A program made the position numbers and the translations under genes. 64,000 nt of DNA from Agelas oroides (lineage: Eukaryota; Porifera; Demospongiae; Agelasida; Agelasidae). The notes below the pieces were generated by a model. The model saw only the letters and a list, made by a program, of their open reading frames with translations, searched no databases and had not been told where the DNA came from. Of this stretch, positions 31,001-43,527 are shown piece after piece; the stretch's first letter is position 1; each line of letters begins with the position of its first letter. The stretch spans positions 4,352,136-4,416,135 of the forward strand of contig OX422183.1 in NCBI GenBank assembly GCA_949130485.1, given 5' to 3'.

Positions 31001-33970
31001 CTCTTGGAGCATTTGACCCTGTGTTCAAGGAGCCACAAGCACCAGTGTTATGCCATCGCATCAAGGAACTGAAAGCTGCAAACACCATCTATGAAATATT
31101 CCTGGTTCTTAATGACTACTTTTCTTTCTTCAACTACCAGCTCATTGAGCTCATTATTAAAGCACTTGGCACCAAAGAAGATAAAGCTGAGCTACAGAGG
31201 TACAAAGAAGACTTCAATCAATATGCAAAGCGAAGGATCTTTGAATGCCTACCAGAATTTGGACCAGTAAGTGATGAGGATCATGCTGATATCTTTGTGA
31301 AGGTGGACACACTTTATGAGAACTATACTGTTGCAGAGATTGAGGAATTTCGTCATAAACTCAGTAAAATCCTACGTCTTTCATCTCAGGGCATTCTGCG
31401 TCTCTGCCGAATAGATAAAGGTTGTTTTCAAATGATGTTCCAGGTGCCCTCATTTGTACAGCATGAGATATTTCCACTGTCCAGAGAACAAGAGAGAGCT
31501 CTGTCAGCCTTGTTTGTTATCAGGTTGACATGTGGGAAGTACCAGTTCAAGGTAAGGCTCCATTTTTCGGGGATTCTGCATGTGGTCATGGGATGAGGTT
31601 TGGAGGCTGTTGTACATGATATAGCTGGTGAATTACATACTTGGTTTCCTTGCAGAAAGAAGAACCACAAACAAGAGATGGTATGTGCATTCTGGTCTCC
31701 ACCGTATGTGAAGATAGCTTCATAGTCTGCTTCTCTCTGTCAATTATTTCATAGAGAATGGACATCACCATGATGCTGATGATGATTCTGGAAGGGGTCC
31801 CAGCACATTCACTGACACAAAGAGCACTACTTTTTCTGAGGTGAGCTGCTACTTCACCTCAGTGCATGTAATGTCATGTGGCCACTCCTGCATATACCAT
31901 CTCTTTCTGTGCTAGGATCGTCTGGACAAGGAGCTGAAGGAACTGGACTATGAACTGAGAGTGCAGGGTCTAATAGAAACAGCATCCTCCCACAAGTCTG
32001 GGAGTGGTCTAGAGCTTCACCATGCAGTAGCGATGGGACAGTTGGAACATGTCAGGTTTCTTGTTGAGGAGAAGCACTATAACCCAATGCAAAGAGATCC
32101 GAATGTGTTTGCTTCCTTTCATCTGGCAGCAGTCAAAGGAAATGTGGAAGTGTTCAAGTATTTTATTACTGAGAGAAACTGCAACCCAGCATGTCCAGGC
32201 CCACTTGGCTTAACACCTCTTCATTTAGCTAGTGAAGGTGGTCATCTTGATTTGGTTAAGTATCTAGTTGTTGAACAACAGATGGACCCATTGTGTGAAG
32301 ATGAGTATGGACACACTCCACTGCATAGAGCTTGTACAGGTGGTGGTCAGGCAGTTGTTGAGTTTCTTACTTCAGAACTACAAAGTTATGCACCCATCCA
32401 AAAACTTGTGAGTGATCTCAAAAATAAATGGAATAGCACACCTCTTCACATTGCAGCAGCAAAAGGGCATTTGGACATACTAAGGTTCTTTATCTCTGGC
32501 CAGAACTGTGACCCAAACATTCCCGGTCAGTATGGTGTAACTCTTCTTCATGCAGCTGCTGAATTTGGTCGTTTGCACATTGTCAAGTATTTGATTGATG
32601 AGCAAGGTTGCAATTTAGATAAAGACACTACTATCCACTTTGCTGCTGAATTTGGTCATCTACACATAGTCAAGTATTTGATTGATGAACAAGGTTGCAA
32701 TCCATCTTGTTTGGATGAGCACAAGCACACTCCACTTCACTGTGCTGCTAGGAAGGGACACTTGGACATTGTGAAGTTCCTTATTGTAGAGAAACACTGT
32801 GACCCAATGTGTAGAGATTTGAATCTTAACACTCCTCTTCACATGGCAGTAGCAAGGGGTGATCAAGACATGGTAAAATTTTTCATTCTTGAAATGCATT
32901 GTAACCCAACAAGTAGAAACATTAACAATGCTACTGCTCTACATCTAGCGGCAATGAATGGTCACTTGGACATACTCCAATTCTTCCTCTCTGATCAGAA
33001 ATGTGATCCAAACCTTCCAGGTCAGAATGGTGTAACTCCTCTTCACTGTGCTGCTCAGTATGGTCAACAGCACATAGTCAAGTATTTGATTGACGAGCAA
33101 GGCTGTAATCCATCATGTTTGGATGAAGACAAGTACACTCCTCTTCACTGTGCTGCCCAAGAGGGACATATGGATGTTGTGAAGTTCCTTACCATGGAAA
33201 AGCGATGCAACCCAACAAGAAGAAATGCTAACAATGACACTGCTCTACATCTAGCAGCTCTAAATGGGAATTTAGACATAATTCGATTCTTCATCTCTCA
33301 TCAGAACTATAACCCAAACATTCCAGGAGGTAAACATAATGCAGCACCTCTTCACTATGCTGCAGAAAATGGTCATCTAAATATAGTCAAGTATTTGATT
33401 GATGAACAAGGCTGTGATCCATCCTGTTTAGATAAAGGGAAACACACTCCACTTCACTGTGCTGCCATGCAGGGGCACCTGGACATTGTAAAGTTCCTTA
33501 CTGAGGAAAAGCACTGTGACCCAAATATTGCAAGTCAGCATGATAAAACTCCTCTTCACTATGCTGCTGAGTTTGGTCATGTACTTACAGTCAAATATTT
33601 GACTGATGAACAAGGCTGCAATCCATCATGCTGGGATAAAGATAGGGACACTCCACTTCATTATGCTGCCAAAGAAGGGTGCATAGATGTTGTGAAGTTT
33701 CTTACTGTAGAGAAACACTGTGACCCAATGTGCAAAAGTTTATATCTGGACACTCCTCTTCACAGTGCAGTATTAGGTGGTCACTTAGAAATAGTCAAGT
33801 TTTTTATTGAGAAGCTCAAGTGTCCTCCAGACACACCAGGAGCACTTAACATGACTCCACTCAAAATGGCTATATGCATGAATCGTTCTGACATCGCTCA
33901 ATATCTACAGAAGCACAGTGTAATACGTATTGCTATAGTTTTGATGAAACAACTTGGACTCCTGAAGTAG
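27622..33970 (+). CDS. Gene B: 2A-peptide / Death domain / 19-ankyrin-repeat protein (5 exons)
   Basis: The proposed exons are 27622-28033, 30200-31551, 31656-31680, 31755-31840 and 31916-33970. Lengths sum to 3930 nt, giving 1309 residues in one frame. The architecture equals gene A: a two-segment hydrophobic leader with a 2A motif, a Death domain, the unnamed central domain, microexon, acidic linker and ankyrin array (19 repeats counted). The C-terminus is MKQLGLLK. A possible 63-nt in-frame intron (30524-30586) lies in exon 2; removing it gives 1288 residues. An acceptor-like tttctttacag ends at 27608, 13 nt before the ATG, so a 5' leader exon is likely. The gene appears intact. Confidence 0.85.
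27991..28020 (+). promoter_or_regulatory. 2A ribosome-skipping site (gene B)
   Basis: The codons give AGDVETNPGP. The Gly-Pro skip point is at the GGA CCT codons, 28015-28020. The consensus is complete. Confidence 0.85.
29479..29532. mobile_element. Palindromic TAGCCTCG-family MITE in gene B intron 1
   Basis: TAGTTTTGAACCCAGGCTTTC is mirrored by GAAAGCCTGGGTTTGAGGCTA. The flanking 9-mers, caacaaccc (29470-29478) and caacagccc (29533-29541), differ at one base, consistent with an aged 9-bp target duplication. Confidence 0.75.
30200..31551 (+). CDS. Gene B exon 2: Death domain and conserved central domain
   Basis: After acceptor ttgtacag at 30199 the split codon G|GT joins the 2A exon in frame. 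The Death domain (INALHSVSCKWYNIGVELDV, then DYWMSNDPSPSWKHLVEALK) is strongly diverged from that of gene A. The central domain after FGCGCGKCTFFSFIERGCP is by contrast highly similar. The segment 30524-30586 (starts gtacct, ends tctctgcag, 63 nt) looks like a short intron but contains no stop, so retained and spliced forms are both in frame. The donor is AAG|GTAAGG at 31552, phase 0. Confidence 0.8.
31656..31840 (+). CDS. Gene B exons 3 (25-nt microexon) and 4 (acidic linker)
   Basis: Exon 3 is 31656-31680 (KEEPQTRD) and exon 4 is 31755-31840 (86 nt; ENGHHHDADDDSGRGPSTFT...). The sizes and phases are identical to gene A. The adjacent introns are also very similar to gene A, as in the CCACTCCTGCATATACCATC segment before the ankyrin exon, consistent with recent duplication. 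Confidence 0.75.
31916..33970 (+). CDS. Gene B exon 5: 19 ankyrin repeats
   Basis: This is a single exon from DRLDKELKELDYELR to MKQLGLLK, then the stop. I count 19 repeats. The first four align one-to-one with the first four of genes A, C and D (LHLASxxGHLDxVKYLVxEQQ and LHRACxGGxQAVVEFL types), indicating a conserved N-terminal block. Later repeats follow the same four-type cycle as gene A, with fewer cycles and one shortened repeat (EQGCNLDKDTT). Confidence 0.9.
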   Translation, partial: DRLDKELKELDYELRVQGLIETASSHKSGSGLELHHAVAMGQLEHVRFLVEEKHYNPMQRDPNVFASFHLAAVKGNVEVFKYFITERNCNPACPGPLGLTPLHLASEGGHLDLVKYLVVEQQMDPLCEDEYGHTPLHRACTGGGQAVVEFLTSELQSYAPIQKLVSDLKNKWNSTPLHIAAAKGHLDILRFFISGQNCDPNIPGQYGVTLLHAAAEFGRLHIVKYLIDEQGCNLDKDTTIHFAAEFGHLHIVKYLIDEQGCNPSCLDEHKHTPLHCAARKGHLDIVKFLIVEKHCDPMCRDLNLNTPLHMAVARGDQDMVKFFILEMHCNPTSRNINNATALHLAAMNGHLDILQFFLSDQKCDPNLPGQNGVTPLHCAAQYGQQHIVKYLIDEQGCNPSCLDEDKYTPLHCAAQEGHMDVVKFLTMEKRCNPTRRNANNDTALHLAALNGNLDIIRFFISHQNYNPNIPGGKHNAAPLHYAAENGHLNIVKYLIDEQGCDPSCLDKGKHTPLHCAAMQGHLDIVKFLTEEKHCDPNIASQHDKTPLHYAAEFGHVLTVKYLTDEQGCNPSCWDKDRDTPLHYAAKEGCIDVVKFLTVEKHCDPMCKSLYLDTPLHSAVLGGHLEIVKFFIEKLKCPPDTPGALNMTPLKMAICMNRSDIAQYLQKHSVIRIAIVLMKQLGLLK

Positions 33971-35973
33971 CTAGTCGATTTGCACTGCACCTCAAAACAT
34001 TCACCCCAACACTCTATGACTAATCTAAATAGTAAGTTGCTCTTTGCATTGACAAAGTTGGTGCCAGTAATTGTTCTGCATGTTTACTATATATATTAAT
34101 AGATTGTAATTTGCATCTTTATAAATTTTACTAGTGTTTATCAACATACAACTTTGTGACTGGATTTTTTATAACAGTGGTGGCAGTGCCTGCAGCTGTT
34201 TAAATTATTAACCCAGCTCAGTACACATACAAGCGAGGAACACTGTGAACGAGGCTATGGATGGGTGTTTGAGAAACTTTGCTACCAGATGTTGTGGCGG
34301 CTGAAGTGCATCAGAATGATTGCAGCTGTGTGCGTGAGCTCAGCGGATCTACATTATGTTCACTATGCAAGAATTTTGTGTGGTGGGCAGTTACACGGAG
34401 GACCTCAATAAACCACAAAGCTGTCAAAATTGGGGGGTGGGAACTTGCACAGGGATGGGTGCTTGCCCGGGACAATATGGTGCATGTATACATTGTGATT
34501 ACTTATCCCCCATCATGGTTAGGAAACAGTGAACAACTGACTGCAGTGCACACAATTACACAAACATTATATAAAACTTTTTGTAGGACTCAAATGCAGA
34601 GTGTAACAGCTACATTGTCAACAATGAAGAGAAGGAAGACACCATTCACTCTGTAACACTGTAGGTACGAGATGGGGATTGCCAATGACAAAAAGGTTAC
34701 AGTACTTTAAGTGTGGTCGGAAGGAAAATATTCCCTACTGCACAACTTACTAGCCCCAGCCATGCAAAGACAAATCACTACCCTGTGCTTGTCAAGAAGT
34801 TGAAGGAGCACTATCAACCCAAGCGGACCATCATTTTATTTCCACTGAAGGGGGAAACAGATGAGCTATACAGAATTTGTGGGTAGATACAGAACATCCA
34901 CACACCATGCTTAGCCTCACACAGCCAGATTCTCACCAGAAAAGAGAGTGTGGTAGACTGTTCGTGTATAAGACTTGTTCTGAATAGCCATCCCAACTGG
35001 GGTGGGTGATAAGTAGGTACACACCGCTGAGTGTACGATACATCACTGTTATTATGGCAATGTAATGTAAACACTGTGGCCATGAAGGAAGGCACTTATC
35101 ACCCACCCCACTATAGCTTTGTCGACTTTGCAGTTTTTGCATGTTAAGTAGTCAATCAAATTTTTCTGCCGGAAGTACAAAATTCACCTGAGTTTTACAG
35201 GTTGACACGTAGTACAGAAAACAGTGTGGCCTATCATGCTACTATTGTCCATAATGTAAGCTGTGAGCAAGGGCCTAAAGTTAATTGTGCCCATTGGGTT
35301 AGTTGCTTACTGAGGTCTATAATAAATGTGTAACCACCACAGCTCTTCATACCAGGGCATTGGAATTGAGGATATAAAGTGAAATCATTCAATTCACATT
35401 CCTTTAGGTGAAGCTTCAATTTCCTATTCAACTCCCTCTGTTCTAGGTCATATTCCTCCTTACAACTGGGATTCAATTCACACCAATTCAAGGCTTATTC
35501 CATGTCAATTCTACATAATTCCATCCCATTCCACCTCATTCCACAATTCCAACTAATCCTGATTCCAAAACCATTCCCGATTCCAGAAGTCCACCGTCTC
35601 CACATACTGGTAGTCACAATATTGTAGCAATAAACCCAGTCAAGTCAATCTGAACATAGTACACTGTACACTATGAAGAACTGTGGTAGTTACACATTTA
35701 TTATAGACCTCAGTAAGCATAGGTACTTATAGGTTTATCTAGTCTCTCTCCCAGCCCCTTGGTACATGTGTGTGTATCATAACAAGGGAATGAGATGAAG
35801 GTTCATCATAATTTAGTCTTTAGCAGTCATGCATGGGTATTGCAGACTCACTTAAATTACTACTCAATTTTTGGCCATCTTCAATTATCTAGTCCAGCAT
35901 CCCTTCAACAAGCGTGTAACTGACACTAACTGTACAGATTGAACACATGTCCTACTATACTCATGAGCACTAG
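33971..35973. other. Intergenic, no gene recognised
   Basis: The short frames are unconvincing. Positions ~35370-35590 are rich in degenerate ATTCC/ATTCA repeats, which give spurious Asn/Cys-rich frames. Nothing else is supported. Confidence 0.5.
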
Positions 35974-36510
35974 TTAACCCTTTAACAACCGATGACGCCA
36001 TATGGCGTCGTCAGATTTTGGCCGCATGTTATCAGTTGGCGCAATCCGTTTTGAAGATACGTTCTGCGCTAGCAGAAAGGGTGGGACAGGGAGAGGTGGG
36101 ACAGGGAGAGGTGGGACAGGGAGAGGTGGGTGGGTGCACCGCTCTGGCTGACAGTACATGGCGGCGGTTGCAGCTGCCTGTAGAAAAGTCTTGGTCAATG
36201 CCGGGTGGGCCATTTGTCTGCTTTCTTGCACAAACGGGCGTAGAAAACGCTCCTTTCACCTTGTAGGGACTCCATTTCTGGCATTTTAGGCAGCTTTTAG
36301 TCCGGAGGAGCGTTCTCTGGTTGGAGGGCCCTGAGTATTGAACGCTCGCTAATGAGTGGGTGTGTCCAAGGTCATGAACCTACAGAGAACATGTCTTTGA
36401 GTCAAGTTTTCAGTGCTAGCTCCAAGCAGAAGTGAAAATACGGACCATGGAAGGTATCCATAGCCTAATAAACACTTCCAGTAAATAGCCTACGGTTGTT
36501 AAAGAGTTAA
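35974..36510. mobile_element. Non-autonomous piggyBac-like MITE with TTAA target sites
   Basis: TTAA (35974-35977) is followed by CCCTTTAACAACCG. The other end is CGGTTGTTAAAGAG followed by TTAA (36507-36510), so 13 of 14 terminal bases pair. A TTAA duplication plus CCC-starting termini is the piggyBac hallmark. The internal subterminal palindrome GACGCCATATGGCGTC and a 16-17-bp GGGACAGGGAGAGGTG triplication are present. There is no transposase. It lies directly upstream of truncated gene C. Confidence 0.75.
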
Positions 36511-36579
36511 CTGTTACATCTAGATTAGTAAACTGTAATTAGCCAAACATTTCAAGTAACCTTTAAATTATGCACAACA

Positions 36580-38983
36580 GACTGGCATTCTACGTCTCTG
36601 CATGTCGAGTAGATAAAGGTTGTTTTCAGCTGATGTTCCAGGTGCCCTCATTTGTACAGTATGAGGTATTTCCGCTGTCTAAAGAACAAGAGAGAGCCTT
36701 GTCAGCCTTGCATGTTCTCAGGTAAAGTTCAAGGTAAAGTGTTGTGTTTGGATTTTTGATCAGTATTTGATTGTGTTTACTGAATGAAGTGGTTGTTGTA
36801 CAGAGTGAGTATTGGTGCCAGTGAGTTACATAGTTTGTTTCCTTGCAGAAAGAAAAACCACAAACAAGAGATGGTATGTACATTGTAGTCTCCACCGTAT
36901 GTGAAGATAGCTTCATATAGTCTGCTTCTCTCTTTGTCAATTATTTCATAGACAATGGACATCACCATGATGCTGATGATGATTCTGGAATGGGTCCCAG
37001 CACATTCACTGACACAAAGAGCACTACTTTTTCTGAGGTGAGCTGCTACTTCACCTCAGTGCATGTAATGTCATGTGGCCACTCCTGCATATACCATCTC
37101 TTTTTGTACTAGGATCGTCTGGACAAGGAGCTGAAGGAATTGGACTATGAAATGAAAGTGCAAAGTCTTGTAAAAACAGCATCTTCCCACAAATCTGGGA
37201 GTGGTTTAGAACTCCACCTTGCGGTAGTAATGGGACAGTTGGAGGATGTTAGGTATCTTGTTGAGAAGAAGCACTGCAACCCAATGCGTATAAATCAGGA
37301 TGGTATTGCTGCCTTTCATATGGCAGCAATTGTGGGAAATGTACAGGCATTGGAGTATTTCATCACTGATAGTAACTGTAATCCAGCATGTCCAGGCCCA
37401 CTTGGCTTAACTCCCCTTCATTTAGCTAGTCAAAACGGTCATCTTGATGCTGTAAAGTATTTGGTTATTGAACAGCAGATGGAACCATTGTGTGAAGATG
37501 AGTATGGAAACACTCCACTGCATAGAGCTTGTGCCGGTGGACATCAGGCAGTTGTTGAGTTTCTTACTTTAGAACTAGCAATATATAAACCCATAAGAGA
37601 ACTTATGGGTGACCTTACTAGCAATAATCATTGGAACACTAGTCCTCTTCACATTGTAGCATGGAATGGCCATTTAGACATACTTCGTTTCTTCATCTCT
37701 GATCAGAACTGTGATCCAAGTATTCCAGGTGAGCATAGTAGAACTCTTCTTCACATAGCTGCTGAATTTGGTCATCTGCACATAGTCAAATGTTTGACAG
37801 ATGAGCAAGGCTGTGATCTGGAGTGTTTGGATAAACAAAAGTACACTCCACTTCACTCTGCTGTCACATATGGGCACATGGACATTGTGAAATTTCTTAC
37901 TGCGGAGAAACACTGTGACACAACATGCACAGATTTTAAACAAAACACTGTTCTTCACATGGCAGTACAAGAAGGTCATATAGACATAGTGAAGTTCCTC
38001 ACTCTTGAGATGCGCTGTGATCCAACAAGTAGGAACACTAGCAATGTCACAGCTCTACATCTAGCAATAGTGAATGGGAATTTGGACATTATCAAGTTCC
38101 TCATCACCAAATATAACTGTGACCCAAACATTCGAGGAGGTATGTATAGTAGAACTCCTCTTCACATAGCTGCTGAGTGTGGTCATCTGCACATAGTAAA
38201 GTATTTGACTGATGAGCAAGGCTGCAATCCATCTTGTTTGGATGATCTGAAATACACTCCACTTCACTGTGCTGCCATGAAGGGTCACTTAGACATTGTG
38301 AAGTTCCTCACAGTGGAGAAACAATGTGATCCGATGTGTAGCTATCCAAATCAGATCACTCCTCTTCACAAGGCAGCAGCACATGGTCATAAAGACGTAG
38401 TCAAATTTCTCACTCTAGAAATGAACTGTGACCCAAACATTCCAGCCTGGGATGGTGGAACCTGTCTTCACTTTGCTGCTGAGTTTGGCTATCTGCCCAT
38501 TGTTAAGTATCTGATTGATGAGCAAGGCTGCAATCCATCATGTTTGGATGGAAACAAGCTCACTCCACTTCACTGTGCTGCCATGAAGGGGAACATGGAC
38601 ATTGTGAAGTTTCTTACTGTGGAGAAACACTGTGACCCAATGTGTAGAGATTCTAAACTAGACACTCCTCTTCATAAGGCAGCGTATGATGGTCATAAAG
38701 ACATAGTGACTTTTCTTACTCGTGAGATGCACTGTGATCCATTGTCAAAAAATGTACATGGCAGTACTGTTCTTCACATTGCTGTAGGAGGTGGTCACTT
38801 ACGTTTCTCATTGAGAAGTTGAAATGTCCCCCAGATATTGCAGGACCACTGGATGTGACCCCACTCCAAATGGCTATACATACGAACCACTATGACATTG
38901 CCCAATATCTTCAGAAGCACAGTGTAATACCTTACATATATACTGCTGTAGCTATGATGAAACAGCTTGGTCTACTGAAATAG
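36580..38983 (+). pseudogene. Gene C: 5'-truncated, frameshifted Death-ankyrin paralogue
   Basis: Only the last part of the central domain remains (about 36590-36735, CRVDKGCFQLMFQVPSF type), and it is damaged near its donor (VLR then stop). The microexon (36849-36873), the 86-nt exon (36952-37037) and the ankyrin exon (from 37113) have intact junctions. The ankyrin frame is open to 38822 (16 repeats) and is then lost to a deletion of ~10 nt relative to gene B, at GGTCACTTA. The normal ending (KHSVIPYIY...MKQLGLLK, stop 38981-38983) survives in another frame. No 2A exon or Death domain is present. From 37038 to about 38480 it is nearly identical to gene A, introns included. A truncated protein is possible but I call it a pseudogene. 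Confidence 0.75.
37113..38822 (+). pseudogene. Gene C ankyrin exon (open part)
   Basis: The open frame begins DRLDKELKELDYEMK and carries 16 ankyrin repeats that follow gene A repeats 1-13 nearly residue for residue. It then diverges (LTPLHCAAMKGNMDIVKFL...TREMHCDPLSKNVHG). The frame ends out of register in GGGHLRFSLRS. The long open frame could still be expressed if a promoter exists, but the upstream signalling domains are missing. Confidence 0.7.
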
Positions 38984-40850
38984 CATGTTAGTGTAGTTTA
39001 TGTCTCCCATGTATTCACCCCAGCTTTCTGTTGTGCATGCAGGTAGTCTAAAAAGTTAATACCAATATTTTGTTGAATTTACATTCTTCAGTGAGTACTA
39101 ATTTCGTTCTTTGCTAATGTGTGTACATATTATACTTATTACCATCAAGTACTTTACATGTATAATTATACACCACTTGTGACAGTTGTTATAGTATACA
39201 TATCAGATAAAACAGGGCAGATGATTCTTCTTCATGGTATGAACCTGAGCAAGTAGCACACTTACTGCATGATTTCACAACACACAGACCACGTATGTCA
39301 GCTATAATTGTTTTTTTACTCTCCGCTGTTCTTGATGAACCCAAGCTCGTGTATGTGCTTGAACCCATTGAAGCTTGTGCAATGTGCATGTGCATATAAA
39401 CTTTTAAAGGAATTGTCGTGAGCATGGAATAACTTGCCATGCAGCCATTTGACTGACTTCTTGGTGTGTACTGTACATATGTGAGCAAACAGCATGGTCT
39501 ATCATGCTACTATCATCCATAACATAAGCCACGAGCCAGGCCCAGGCCTAAAAGTGTGTTAATTCTGCCCATTGGGTTAGTTGTAAACGTTAAGGTTAGT
39601 TGCTTGTTTCAATCAAGTAGTTAGCACTCAGCTGATTCTGTAGCCATCTAAGAGCATTTAATTGTGTGAGGCCTTTGGTAGTTCTCTTCAGTGGCATTGA
39701 GAAACACAAGAAGTACCGGGTACACCTCAATATAAAAGTATAAACCACCTAAAGAAGACTACCGAAGCGTAGTTGAAAAGTTGGGCACATTACAATTTGA
39801 TGAAAATTGTCTCAAAGGGCTAGTGTTGATACAAATAAAGATTAATTATGACTACTTCTAGACACACAAGGCATGTTGCAATGCTGATTAGCTACATTTA
39901 CATACGTCATATTTATCAGAAGAAGGGAGTTGCTAGTTTTGCGCCCAAACATCCTTTTGAGATCTGGGTACAATACTGTAAGGACTAAGTTGCACACATT
40001 GAGGTTTGCAAAAATGCATTAACTTAGGGTACATTATTGATGTAACTAGCCATGAGTGGTAGACTGACAATAAAACATCAAATATATATAAGTTTGGAGC
40101 GTAATTTGTCATATTATATAATTAATTAATTAAGACCTACTCTTAGACAGTCTTGTCAGGGAAGAGACTATGTGCTAGGTAGAGTCTCTTGCCTGACATA
40201 GTACCCCATATATACTGAATCCACTAGTTGTAAGTCGAAATGCACTCCGATGCTAAATCCACTGGGAAGTTACACACCTCGAAACTTTCCAAAGTTTAAG
40301 CTTGAGCTCTTCATCAGAAATGGATTACAATACAACAGTACTGCTTATACTTTGAGTTTTTCATCCCAACCATTTGCTTAGGTGCCTTCACACATTCTTC
40401 ATGACACCACTCATTTTATCTGCTGCAAGGCCCTCTTCCTACCTCTATACAACCTTTCAAATTTGTCGCATCTATTCTGGCACTTCACCTACTCTTATTG
40501 TGCCTACTGAAGGCCAACTTATGTCAATAATTACCGAAAATACTCAGAAAAATTAGTCTAGGGTAATGATTTTGTATGTGCAAATACACGTTACAAGTAC
40601 TGTTTGATTAAAAGTACATGTATATATACATGTATACTTGAATTCATCCATCATTTGATCCAGATAACTCTTCTACAGTGTCATGGAGGGGCACTGGCAG
40701 CCATACTCATCCTCTTTCTGTAATCTTTTTGAGTAGGTGAAATGACAAAATGATGAAATGATTTTGCCTACTAAAGACCAATATGTCCTAGTTAAGGACA
40801 TGGAGTTCATCACCAATCAGAGAGGTGCTCGATCATTGCCTGTAGCTAAT
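38984..40850. other. Intergenic, no gene recognised
   Basis: This is AT-rich sequence between gene C and the syntaxin promoter region. Positions ~40140-40205 contain an imperfect inverted repeat (GACTACTCTTAGACAGTCTTG-like / AGAGTCTCTTGCCTGAC). No coding feature is supported. Confidence 0.45.
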
Positions 40851-41162
40851 ATGCGTGTCCACTCCTTCTGACACCCATGAAGTGGCCGATAAGCTAGCGC
40901 TTTCGTGGCCAAAGCGTTTACATAATCGCGACGTGTCAAGTGGGCACCAATTTATCGCCCACCCTGGGTGGGTGGGCAGTGTACCTTTCCGGCGAGAGTC
41001 TGGCTTCGCGACATCTTCACGGCTTCAGTGGAGTGAGGAAACATTACGCCAATCAGATTCTACATGCCGGATGTACATGTACACAATATTCTGCTTGTAT
41101 ACGTACAGAATATACATGATTCTCCTTGCGTGTTGGATCTCGGGGTTCCAGAGAGAGCTAAG
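40850..41162 (+). promoter_or_regulatory. Likely promoter / 5' UTR of the syntaxin gene
   Basis: A CpG-richer stretch (for example AATCGCGACGTG, CCGGCGAGAG and TTCGCGACATC) contrasts with the CpG-poor surroundings and directly precedes the syntaxin start codon. No precise core elements can be assigned by eye. Confidence 0.35.
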
Positions 41163-43433
41163 ATGGCGTTTGAGATGAAAGACAGACTGGATCAGCTGAG
41201 GCGTTCGTCGGTAAGAGTCGTAGTTAGAGCGGAGATAGCTATTAACTTCTTATCGTCAGAAAACCCCTGACGATCGGAAGCCACTGAAATATGGCATCGT
41301 ATAAGCGACTGCTCAAAAGGAGATGAACAAGTGCCCAGCACCAAGTGTCACTTACGCCCTATATTCAATTTACCTTGTCCAGCATGTGGCCCTGCATACA
41401 GTAGGTAGGTCTTTTTTCTTGTATATTGGGGTGTAATCAGAAAGACCATGCCTGACTGTATTGTGTGCATGAGATAGCAGGCCCCATATTCTGGTTACTG
41501 CAGTGCAGCTGATGAGGTTGGTATCACATCCTGTGACTCGTACCTCCTACCTGGCACACTGGGTACCCTGCAGGCTAGTGCAGTAAGTCACCTTGCATAA
41601 CATCTAGACATGCCCTTTTTAGAGGGATGCGGATCATCGATCGTTCCTGTAAGTAGGCCAGAGGAAGCAATAATAAGTGCATATTAGTTTTATAGTGCTG
41701 TGGTGCACCTAAACCATGGAAATGGTACTAGATAGCAAATATATTTGTACTAGATGCCAAAATGCTTACCGAGGTTGGTTTTTACTAATGTAGATGGAAC
41801 AGTTAACTAGTGCTCATGAGTATAGATGGTTTTCATGGGGCGTGGCTTCACTTCCGGAGGGCAAAAGTCGGTGTCTGGGTTTAGTGCAGCTGCGTGGAAA
41901 ATACAGGCTAATAAGTGCTACACCGAGTCCTTACCATTAGCACTGAAAGATAAAAGAAGCTGCTTCTCTCAAGGTGGAAGGTCCGCCGTACAGCTGCCTC
42001 TTGATCGCGCGTTTGCCCTCCGGAAGTGGGACACTTAATTGACATTTGGAAACCATCTATAGTAGGGCATGTGTTCAACCTGTACAGCTAATTAGCCTTG
42101 TACCCAGGCTCCTCCCCATTTTTCTGGGGAGGAGCCTGGGTTTGAGGCTACAGTTACATACCTGTTGGAGGGATGCTGGACTAGATGCTTGAAGAAGGCC
42201 AAAATTAAGCTAGTTAATTTACTGTGAGTCTGTACTACCCTAGCCTCGCACCCAGGCCGTTCGTAGGAGAAGCGTTTTTAATGAACGGCCTGGGTACGAG
42301 GCTAGCACTACTCATGACTGTTGAAGGCCAAATTACGATGAACCTTTGTCTCATTCCCACACTGATGGGCTGGGAGTGAGACTAGGCAAACCTATAATAC
42401 CCCTGCTTACTGAAGCCTTTTTTGGTTAGGCTGCAATAAGCTTGTAGCTACCATAGCTAGCTCTTCATAGATGGTAATGCTCAACACAGGGCCTTCACTC
42501 TGCCCAGCATATCATGCCTTAATAGCTGCTATTCCAGTTTTGTACTAGAGAGACCTAGTGTAGTACAGCATCTGACCTCAGAGCACAAGACTGTTTTTAT
42601 ATCGTTGCCATGCAACTATCATGAACACTAATTGCCACATCAAGTGTGAAGCCAAACCAAGTGGCGTGTAATTGAGAAGCTTGTAAGCATCCAACTTGTA
42701 TAGTATGAACGTGCTCAGTGACTCATAAAAAATTCCTTGCCTTCTGCAAATCTGATTGGGTAATTTCAAAGTTCAGTATTGCATTCTTGGACAGCCAACC
42801 TGGCACTATGCAGTACTTCGTTATCCAGCTGTACGTTAATTGAGACCTGTAAGGCCAAATACTTGTCTTATACAAAAACCTGGGACTCAGTATTGGACTA
42901 TGGACTGGGGAACCTACACACTATATAATGCCATAATGTTGAACACACTCAAGTGCTAGCTGTGGCATTGATAGTCTTGACCCCATGAACCCTGGGACAG
43001 CATTCTTCAGGAACAAGACTAAATGTTGAATAGCTCAATGGGCAGGCAGGGGGTTGATCCAAAAACAGAAGCTGGAAATTTAAGGAAGTTAGAAATGAGG
43101 AAACTGGAGAATTAAGGAAGTGAGAAAAGAGGAAACAGAAAATGAGAGATGAGTAAACTAACACTCTCCCAGCCTGGCCAGCTGCCAGGAAATTTGGGCT
43201 GTGTCGCTAGCCAGGGTGTGGTGTTGGTGTTGGGAAAGAGATTGATGCAAGCTGCTCTCATTCTAAACACTATCACCACACACTTCCTTCTCTGGTCAAG
43301 ACTACAACTTGTTGAGACTTGCAGAGAGTTAGCCACCATGATGCAACTCCCTATAGCCAGTCTGGTTGGGAAAGAAACATGATTTAATTGGTTGTGGTTG
43401 TAGCTTATTATCCCTTTCTGACCACTCACTGTG

Positions 43434-43527
<94 letters not shown>

